Of a stretch of 9,582 nucleotides of DNA, positions 4,656-9,582 are shown piece by piece. Source of the DNA: Acidimicrobiales bacterium (GTDB lineage Bacteria > Actinomycetota > Acidimicrobiia > Acidimicrobiales > SHLQ01). A program made the translations under genes and the position numbers. The notes under the pieces were generated by a model. It did not search any database and was not told the origin of the DNA. It saw nothing but the letters and a program-made list of their open reading frames with translations. The DNA is taken from the NCBI GenBank assembly GCA_013002375.1, contig JABDJW010000342.1, positions 1-9,582 of the forward strand, in the 5' to 3' direction. The stretch's first letter is position 1. Each line of letters begins with the position of its first letter.

Positions 4656-5723
4656 CTACAGGAACTCGTAGGTGCGCATGCCGTGGTCGTCGACGTCGGC
4701 GCCGACCTCTCCCAACACCAGCAAGTGTTCGAGGTGCGCGTACGTCTCGCTGGCCGCCATCGATCCCCACGAGCGTTCCTTGAACAGCACCTTCATGAAG
4801 TCGTCGACGGTGCCGGTGGGAAAATCGTCGGCGGCATCGCGAATGACGTCAAGCCGTTCGAGGTGGTGCGCGATGATGGCATCGGCCCGTCCGCCGAGAT
4901 CGGCGAACGGTTGACCGTGCGCCGGCAGCACGACCTCGACCGAGTCGAGCGTGTGCATGCGGCGCAGCGACTCGAAGAACTGAGCCAACGGATCGGGCGC
5001 ATCGACCATGCCGCTGATGTGGGGCGTGATGGTCGGAAGTACGTGATCGCCGCTGAGCAGCACGCCCTCGGTGGGGTCGTACAGGCACAGGTGGTCGCCG
5101 GTGTGGCCCGGCGTGTGCACGGCAACCCACTCGCGGCGGGCGAACATCACGACATCCTCGTCGTCGACGGTGCGCGACGGCTCGGGCAGCGCGAAGAGCC
5201 GACGCCGCTGCGGGGCTTGATCGATGAAGCGCCGCAACTCCGAGACCGGTGGCGGTTCGACCACGCCGCCCCATGGCGTCGGGCGGGTCCAGCGGGACCG
5301 CATGCGTTCGAGATCTTCGTCGGACGCAAGGGCGAGGTCTTCGCTGTCTTCGGACTGTTCGGCTTCGCGCCGATCGAAGAGACTACGGAAGTCCTGATGG
5401 GTCAAGACTTCGCAGTTCGAGACCTGGCGCAACCGGTAGACCCCGCCGAAGTGATCCGGGTGCGAGTGGGTGACGATCGCGGTGTGGACCCGCTCGATCG
5501 GAATCCCGGCCGCATCGAGTCGGGTCACCAGGTGATGGAACGACTCTTCGTTGGCCAGGCCCGGGTCGACCAACGCGAAGCCGTTGCCGTCCTCGAGGGC
5601 GTAGCAATTGACGTGACCGAGGCCCGGCATGCTGATCGGCAACTGCAGCCGCAGGATGCCCGGCGCGACCTCGGCGATGTCGCCGGACGCCGGTTCTTGC
5701 TCCTGCTTGGTGTACTGGCTCAT
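4656..5723 (-). CDS. Metallo-beta-lactamase-fold hydrolase with C-terminal winged helix
   Basis: 355 residues from the ATG at 5723, 10 nt after the orn stop; the longer open frame upstream only re-reads orn. Metal ligands of the MBL/glyoxalase II superfamily are intact: HSHPDH at 86-91 (H86, H88, D90, H91), H207 in HTPGHTGDH, D226 in LSGDH, and H269 in PAHG. The C-terminal part (about 285-345, HHLERLDVIRDAADDF onward) resembles the MBL-associated winged-helix domain. No signal peptide, so cytoplasmic. The family includes thioesterase-, lactonase- and nuclease-like (LACTB2-type) hydrolases, so the substrate is not assignable. A roughly 55-residue charged insert (118-173) lies between the second and third motifs. 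It is probably co-transcribed with oligoribonuclease. It converges with the thioesterase gene; the 13-bp gap shows no terminator. Confidence 0.85.
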   Translation of the reverse strand: MSQYTKQEQEPASGDIAEVAPGILRLQLPISMPGLGHVNCYALEDGNGFALVDPGLANEESFHHLVTRLDAAGIPIERVHTAIVTHSHPDHFGGVYRLRQVSNCEVLTHQDFRSLFDRREAEQSEDSEDLALASDEDLERMRSRWTRPTPWGGVVEPPPVSELRRFIDQAPQRRRLFALPEPSRTVDDEDVVMFARREWVAVHTPGHTGDHLCLYDPTEGVLLSGDHVLPTITPHISGMVDAPDPLAQFFESLRRMHTLDSVEVVLPAHGQPFADLGGRADAIIAHHLERLDVIRDAADDFPTGTVDDFMKVLFKERSWGSMAASETYAHLEHLLVLGEVGADVDDHGMRTYEFL

Positions 5724-5733
5724 CTGGCCGCGA

Positions 5734-6303
<570 letters not shown>

Positions 6304-6310
6304 CTTGCCG

Positions 6311-6316
6311 ATGGTA
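6311..6316 (-). promoter_or_regulatory. Predicted leaderless -10 hexamer of orn
   Basis: TACCAT on the minus strand ends 7 nt before the orn ATG at 6303, fitting TANNNT. No ribosome binding site lies between. This hexamer falls where a 17-bp-spaced -35 of dut would be. Confidence 0.55.
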
Positions 6317-6332
6317 ACGCCACCGGCCCCGG

Positions 6333-6338
6333 TAGGGT
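6333..6338 (+). promoter_or_regulatory. Predicted leaderless -10 hexamer of dut
   Basis: TAGGGT ends 6 nt before the dut GTG at 6345. It is 16 bp from the opposite-facing orn -10 and falls where a 17-bp-spaced -35 of orn would lie. Confidence 0.55.
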
Positions 6339-6344
6339 CACCTC

Positions 6345-6785
6345 GTGCTGGACATCCCACTCCAACAACTCGACGCTGACCTCCCGTTGCCGCGCTACGC
6401 GACCGACGGCGATGCCGGCGCCGATCTGTTCGCCGCCGAGAACGTGACCCTGGCCCCGGGCGGGGGTCGGGCCCTCGTCGGCACCGGTGCTGCGATCGCC
6501 ATCCCCGATGGTTACGCGGGGTTCGTGCAGCCCCGCAGTGGCTTGGCCAACAAGCACGGTGTCACCTGTCTCAACACGCCGGGACTGATCGATTCCGGGT
6601 ACCGGGGCGAACTCAAGGTGCTGTTGGTCAACACCGATCCCACCGAAGCGTTCGAGGTGGTCCGAGGTGAACGCATCGCCCAGTTGGTGATTCAGCGGGT
6701 CGAGCATTGTCGGTTCGTTCCCACCGAGGAACTGCCGTCGTCGGAGCGCGGCGAAGGCGGTTTCGGCAGTACCGGCCGGGCCTGA
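6345..6785 (+). CDS. dut: dUTP diphosphatase (trimeric dUTPase)
   Basis: 146 residues beginning with GTG. All five family motifs are present: I, DAGADLFA (23-30); II, PRSGLA (63-68); III, GLIDSGYRGE (80-89) with the catalytic water-activating D83 and uracil-stacking Y86; IV, GERIAQLV (108-115); V, RGEGGFGSTGR (135-145), the flexible C-terminal arm closing over the active site. The enzyme converts dUTP to dUMP and pyrophosphate, preventing uracil incorporation into DNA and feeding dTMP synthesis. Length and motif spacing are typical of actinobacterial Dut. The start is fixed by the hexamer 6 nt upstream and by the motif I distance. It ends 10 bp from the convergent RsbW-like gene. Confidence 0.96.
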   Translation: MLDIPLQQLDADLPLPRYATDGDAGADLFAAENVTLAPGGGRALVGTGAAIAIPDGYAGFVQPRSGLANKHGVTCLNTPGLIDSGYRGELKVLLVNTDPTEAFEVVRGERIAQLVIQRVEHCRFVPTEELPSSERGEGGFGSTGRA

Positions 6786-6795
6786 AGCGGAACGC

Positions 6796-7248
6796 TCAGG
6801 CTCGCTCGAGCACCAGGTGGACGCAGCGTTCTGCGGCGTCGAGCTGGAACTCGGCCAACAGCTCACCGGCCAAGGTGATGAACCGATCGATCGCTTCCTG
6901 GTCGAAGAAATGCGCAGGTTCGGGCGTCTCCGCCGCCAGCGTGGTCATGCCGTCGATCACCATCCGACCATCGTCGATCCGGTACTCGATGGTGATCGTG
7001 CCCGGCCGGTGCTGATGACCCATCAAGAGGATCACGGCCTCGTCGATGGCGAGCCGGAGATCCTGCACCTGACGCTGCCCGAACCCCCACCGGAAGGCCA
7101 AGGATGCGGCGCCGACCCGCGCGATACGGGCATAACCGGTCGTGGCCGGCACGGTGAGGCGGATGACGTCTCTCTCGCGGTCTGGTTTCTCGCGGTCTGG
7201 TTTCTCGCGAGCTGGACCCGGCGACCCGGGCACGACGTGATCCGACAC
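6796..7248 (-). CDS. RsbW/SpoIIAB-like anti-sigma regulatory protein (degenerate HATPase fold)
   Basis: 150 residues from a GTG at 7248, 21 nt after the ligase stop. After a charged N-terminus (about 1-27, containing REKPD twice), IRLTVPATTGYARIARVGAASLAFRWGF then QVQDLRLAIDEA matches the start of GHKL-type anti-sigma factors of the RsbW/SpoIIAB group. The N-box keeps D69-E70 but lacks the asparagine (LAIDEAVILL), and no D-x-G-x-G box follows; the corresponding part reads RMVIDGMTT. ATP binding and kinase activity are therefore doubtful. Similar degenerate proteins occur in actinobacteria beside SigB/SigF-type genes, but no sigma factor is here. The C-terminal EAIDRFITLAGELLAEF helix may be a dimer or partner surface. 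It could act as a sigma- or anti-anti-sigma-binding protein without kinase function. It is likely co-transcribed with the ligase. Confidence 0.65.
   Translation of the reverse strand: MSDHVVPGSPGPAREKPDREKPDRERDVIRLTVPATTGYARIARVGAASLAFRWGFGQRQVQDLRLAIDEAVILLMGHQHRPGTITIEYRIDDGRMVIDGMTTLAAETPEPAHFFDQEAIDRFITLAGELLAEFQLDAAERCVHLVLERA
7173..7210. repeat. 15-bp tandem repeat inside the RsbW-like gene
   Basis: TCTCGCGGTCTGGTT is repeated exactly at 7173-7187 and 7188-7202, followed by a partial third copy to 7210. It is in frame and encodes the repeated REKPD pentapeptide of the charged N-terminal tail, so copy-number change would not shift the frame. Confidence 0.9.
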
Positions 7249-7269
7249 GCTCTGATGATGACACGTCGA

Positions 7270-8241
7270 TCAGATCTCCGACGTGACCGCGCTCGGATCG
7301 GCATCGATGCGTTCACCCAGGTACGACGGGTGCCGCAATCGGCCGATTGGGCTCCACTCCGCATACGCGACCTCGACCACCATCACGGGGTCGACGAAGG
7401 TGGCGCCGACCAGGTCGGCACGAGGAAGTTCCTCGGCAAAAGGACTGGTCACGCGCTCGTGGGGCTGCAGACGATCGAGCAGGCGGCGTAGCTCCGCCTG
7501 ACTGAAGCCGCTGCCCACCCGGCCGGCGTAGCGCAAACCACCGCGATCGTCGTAGTAGCCCACCAGCAACGAACCGAGGCGGCCTCGGCGTTGACCCTCG
7601 CCGGCTGCCCACCCACCGACCACGAACTCCTGGTGGCGACGGATCTTGACCTTCCGCCACGCCGACGACCGGCTGCCCGGGCGGTACAACGAGTCGAGCT
7701 TCTTCGACACGACCCCTTCGAGGTCCTGCTCGTCGGCCAGGGCCAACAGCGGGGCGCCGTCGTCGTGGGCGGTGGTGACCCGCCAGGCCGGGCCATCCTC
7801 GACCAACGCCTCGAGGGTGCGGCGCCGATCGGCCAGAGGCAGGCCCATCAGGTCGTGGCCGTCGAAGTACAGCAGATCGAAGATCTGCAACGCAGCCGGG
7901 ATCACGACCGAGCGTCGCTGGGCTTCGACGGGATCGCTGATGTGCATCCGCTGTTGCAGCACCGCAAAATCGGGTCGGCCGGTTTCGTCGAGGGCGACCG
8001 CCTCGCCGTCGAGCACGATGTCGCGCCCGCCAAAGGCATCGGCGAGCCCGGCCAGCTCCGGGAAACGCACCGTGACATCGAGCTGATTCGAGGAACGCAG
8101 CGTGAGCTCGCCGTCGTGGATGTGCACGAGTAGACGCATGCCATCCCACTTGAGCTCGTGCTGCCATCCCGGACCGGTGGGGAGCTCACCGTTCGTGGCC
8201 TTCATCGGGGCGATCAGATGGGGAAACGAGGACTGCGGCAT
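7270..8241 (-). CDS. ATP-dependent DNA ligase, LigD ligase-domain/LigC type
   Basis: 323 residues from the ATG at 8241, with GGAGG 4 nt upstream; the frame is open further up but runs through the divergent gene. Nucleotidyltransferase motifs: I, K31-W-D-G with K31 the adenylated lysine; LDGE at 78-81; III, FDLLYFDG at 121-128; IV, EGVVSKK at 175-181; V, WRKVK at 195-199. An OB-fold domain follows (about 205-323: EFVVGGW, SLLVGYYDD, YAGRVGSGF). This is the minimal catalytic core found in the ligase module of LigD and in stand-alone LigC; there is no polymerase or phosphoesterase domain and no Ku gene in the window. It seals nicks, probably in end-joining or excision repair as a back-up to the NAD-dependent ligase. 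The tail PSYLGERIDADP resembles the R-x-P-x-x-x-G-x-R end of LigD ligases. Confidence 0.9.
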   Translation of the reverse strand: MPQSSFPHLIAPMKATNGELPTGPGWQHELKWDGMRLLVHIHDGELTLRSSNQLDVTVRFPELAGLADAFGGRDIVLDGEAVALDETGRPDFAVLQQRMHISDPVEAQRRSVVIPAALQIFDLLYFDGHDLMGLPLADRRRTLEALVEDGPAWRVTTAHDDGAPLLALADEQDLEGVVSKKLDSLYRPGSRSSAWRKVKIRRHQEFVVGGWAAGEGQRRGRLGSLLVGYYDDRGGLRYAGRVGSGFSQAELRRLLDRLQPHERVTSPFAEELPRADLVGATFVDPVMVVEVAYAEWSPIGRLRHPSYLGERIDADPSAVTSEI

Positions 8242-8251
8242 CGTGCCTCCG

Positions 8252-8263
8252 ACGGTACAGACT
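8252..8263. promoter_or_regulatory. Overlapping divergent -10 elements between the ligase and DUF4031 genes
   Basis: Plus-strand CAGACT (8258-8263, or TACAGA at 8256-8261) ends 6 nt before the DUF4031 GTG at 8270. Minus-strand TACCGT (8252-8257) ends 10 nt before the ligase ATG at 8241. The two hexamers abut or overlap, so the 28-bp gap could only host one bidirectional promoter. The ligase also has GGAGG at plus 8246-8250, so a longer ligase leader starting further upstream is possible. Confidence 0.4.
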
Positions 8264-8269
8264 GGAGGG

Positions 8270-8809
8270 GTGACCATTCTGATCGACGCGCCCCGGTGGT
8301 GGTGGCGCGACGAACGCTGGGCCCACCTGGCGTCGGATGCATCGGCCGACGAACTGCATGCGTTCGCCAACCAGGTGGGGCTGCGGCGGTTGGCCTTCCA
8401 GGGCGATCACTACGACATCCCCAGCCCGCTGGTCGCCACGGCCATCGGTGCCGGCGCCCAGGTGGTCGACAGCCGCGAGCTGGTGCGTCGGCTCCGCGAG
8501 AGTGGCCTGCGGCATCGGGCCAAGATGGGCTGGTCGACCGTGATCAACGCCCGCTATTCGGACCGGGCCGAAGCCGCGGCGGCTCTGGACCAGGTCGACG
8601 CTCGATTCGGCCAGGACTGGAGCCCCACGCTGCGTCCTTTGCTGAGCGCAACCACCCATCTCATCGTGCTGGAGCGGGCGGCCGAATTCGGCGTCGGCGT
8701 GGCCGGGTACCGCGTTGCGACCCACTCAGAGACGCAACTCGACGGTGTCTCGCCGTGGTTCCAGCCCGCGTCGTCCGTGCCGGCCATCGACTGGATCGTG
8801 CCCCGCTAG
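8270..8809 (+). CDS. DUF4031 domain-containing protein
   Basis: 179 residues from a GTG at 8270; upstream bases in the same frame belong to the divergent ligase. Residues 1-82 match the small DUF4031 family: TILIDAPRW at the N-terminus, WAHLASD (17-23), ADELHAFANQVGLRR (26-40), FQGDHYDIP (43-51), then SRELVRRLRESGLR (68-81). The conserved D-H-Y-D with nearby H and D residues suggests a metal or nucleotide site, but no function is established. Residues 83-179 form a further domain I do not recognise; it contains NARYSDRAEAAAALDQV and a tryptophan-rich end, and goes beyond the roughly 80-90-residue DUF4031 core. No signal peptide or membrane segment. The gene is divergent from the DNA ligase across 28 bp. 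GGAGG lies only 2 nt before the GTG, so leaderless initiation is more likely than Shine-Dalgarno use. Confidence 0.8.
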   Translation: MTILIDAPRWWWRDERWAHLASDASADELHAFANQVGLRRLAFQGDHYDIPSPLVATAIGAGAQVVDSRELVRRLRESGLRHRAKMGWSTVINARYSDRAEAAAALDQVDARFGQDWSPTLRPLLSATTHLIVLERAAEFGVGVAGYRVATHSETQLDGVSPWFQPASSVPAIDWIVPR

Positions 8810-8826
8810 CCGCACCAGGGCATCGG

Positions 8827-8832
8827 TAGACT
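8827..8832 (+). promoter_or_regulatory. Predicted leaderless -10 hexamer of the lipoprotein gene
   Basis: TAGACT in the context GGTAGACTG ends 7 nt before the ATG at 8840 and lies 17 nt after the DUF4031 stop. No ribosome binding site is present, so the lipoprotein gene probably has its own start rather than relying on read-through. Confidence 0.55.
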
Positions 8833-8839
8833 GCCCCGG

Positions 8840-9343
8840 ATGCCCCTGTCGCGCTTGGTGCCAACCCGCCCGGTTGTCGCGGTTGCCGTGCTGGTGCTGG
8901 GCGGCGCGTGTAGCAGCGAGCCGGCGAACCCGACGCTGTCCTCGACGACGACGGCGTTGGCCGGCCCGTCCACCGCGACCGATCCGAAGATCAACGCCAC
9001 CGTGACGTTCGCGAACGAGGTCTACGAGTTCACCGCCGAGTGTTACCTGCCCGGCGATGGCAACGTCGATGTCGCCGGCTCCGGCTTCGACCAGACCGGC
9101 CAACCGACCGAGTTGTTGATCCGCCGCGCTCCGGCTCGGCCCTATGTCGGTATTCGGGCCGGCGGTTCGTTGCTCGAGCCGGCGCTCGACGCGGAGCTGA
9201 TCTTCACCATCGAGGCCGGGATCGTCCAAGCCGAGGCGGTCGAATTCGTCCGCGATCTCGATCTCAATTCCGGCGAGGGAACACCGGTCGGACCGGCCAC
9301 CATCGCCGTCACCTGCACGACCTACACCGACGGCTCCCCCTAG
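8840..9343 (+). CDS. Small secreted lipoprotein of unknown function
   Basis: 167 residues. The N-terminus is a lipoprotein signal: basic residues, a hydrophobic core VVAVAVLVL, then GGAC with C24 as the predicted lipidation site, followed by a Ser/Thr/Pro/Ala-rich linker (25-48) typical of actinobacterial surface lipoproteins. The remaining 120 or so residues have alternating polar and hydrophobic segments suggestive of a beta-sandwich and two further cysteines (C68 in TAECYLPG and C159 in AVTCTTY) that could form a disulfide. General build recalls mycobacterial LpqH-like (19-kDa antigen) lipoproteins, but I cannot show homology. Probable location is the outer face of the membrane. It ends 15 bp before a convergent partial gene, with a 14-bp palindrome filling the gap. 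Confidence 0.78.
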   Translation: MPLSRLVPTRPVVAVAVLVLGGACSSEPANPTLSSTTTALAGPSTATDPKINATVTFANEVYEFTAECYLPGDGNVDVAGSGFDQTGQPTELLIRRAPARPYVGIRAGGSLLEPALDAELIFTIEAGIVQAEAVEFVRDLDLNSGEGTPVGPATIAVTCTTYTDGSP

Positions 9344-9344
9344 G

Positions 9345-9358
9345 CCGCGGCGCCGCGG
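9345..9358. repeat. 14-bp perfect GC palindrome between convergent genes
   Basis: CCGCGGCGCCGCGG is a perfect palindrome occupying nearly the whole gap between the lipoprotein stop (9341-9343) and the partial minus-strand gene's stop (9359-9361). As RNA it would give a 5-bp GC stem with a 4-nt loop on either strand. No T-run follows, so a termination role is uncertain. Confidence 0.5.
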
Positions 9359-9582
9359 TCAGGGGCAGGCGACGGGGTTGGTGATCAGGGGGAGGCGGCC
9401 GGCGCGAAGCGTGGTCACCGCCTGGCCGTCGGTTTCGAACACCACCCGAAAGGCGGCATCGGTCTCGTCGCGGGGCACGAAGACCAGCTCGGTGGCCCCC
9501 AGTTTGGTCGGGTGCGCTCGTTCCTCGAGCTGGGCGCCGAACAGCTCCCGCACCCGGTCTGCCGCGGTTCCGATGCCGACAC
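9359..9582 (-). CDS. C-terminal part of an unidentified protein (partial)
   Basis: The frame is open from the right window edge to TGA at 9359-9361, giving about 73 visible residues; a GTG at 9553 could start a 64-residue protein, but the frame continues upstream in sensible sequence (VGIGTAADRVRELFG), so I read it as a truncated longer gene. The G-I-G-T-x-x-D-R-V-R-x-L-F-G pattern resembles repeat units of secreted actinobacterial proteins in which a short helix sets a threshold-like G-x-x-x-x-x-V-x-x-x-L-G motif, followed by a beta hairpin (ATELVFVPR, AFRVVFETDG). It ends NPVACP with a single cysteine. No family can be named from this fragment. It may be extracytoplasmic like its convergent neighbour, but no signal sequence is in view. 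Confidence 0.6.
   Translation of the reverse strand, partial: VGIGTAADRVRELFGAQLEERAHPTKLGATELVFVPRDETDAAFRVVFETDGQAVTTLRAGRLPLITNPVACP

Overview
The window is high-GC (roughly two-thirds G+C), densely packed bacterial chromosome. A WhiB-family iron-sulfur regulator, TANNNT -10 hexamers lying 6-8 nt before start codons (leaderless transcription), and actinobacterial-style genes (DUF4031, RsbW-like protein, lone LigD-type ligase, Orn) indicate an actinobacterium, perhaps of the Acidimicrobiia; the class is inference. I see no tRNA, rRNA, CRISPR array or intact mobile element.

Layout, left to right. (1) The 3' end of pdxH (+) converges on a minus-strand block: a predicted thiol-redox pair (TlpA-like lipoprotein, then a CcdA-type membrane protein, stop and start overlapping by one base), followed by a poly-gamma-glutamate-hydrolase-family gene with its own leaderless promoter. 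(2) A 334-bp gene-free stretch (2582-2915) holds three copies of a GGGGTCWGACCCC palindrome on an exact 25-bp pitch. (3) A WhiB7-like gene (-) is preceded by 584 bp without a recognised gene. That stretch holds a possible -35/-10, a 50-codon upstream ORF and a terminator-like hairpin with a pyrimidine-rich tail, the layout expected of the attenuated whiB7/wblC leader that senses ribosome inhibition. (4) An acyl-ACP thioesterase (+) converges on the minus-strand pair oligoribonuclease then metallo-beta-lactamase-fold hydrolase. (5) orn and dut (dUTPase, +) diverge from a 41-bp gap containing two overlapping promoters. (6) A LigD/LigC-type ATP-dependent DNA ligase and a degenerate RsbW/SpoIIAB-like protein form a minus-strand pair, divergent from a DUF4031 gene across 28 bp. 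(7) A small secreted lipoprotein (+) converges on a partial gene running off the right edge.

How the genes fit together: tlpA-ccdA would move reducing equivalents across the membrane to extracytoplasmic thiols. orn and dut both serve nucleotide housekeeping (nano-RNA degradation, dUTP removal). The ligase belongs to the end-joining/repair class, with no Ku or polymerase partner in view. The strongest candidate for something under-described is the whiB7-type attenuator leader; next are the very compact divergent leaderless promoters and the 25-bp-phased palindrome cluster.
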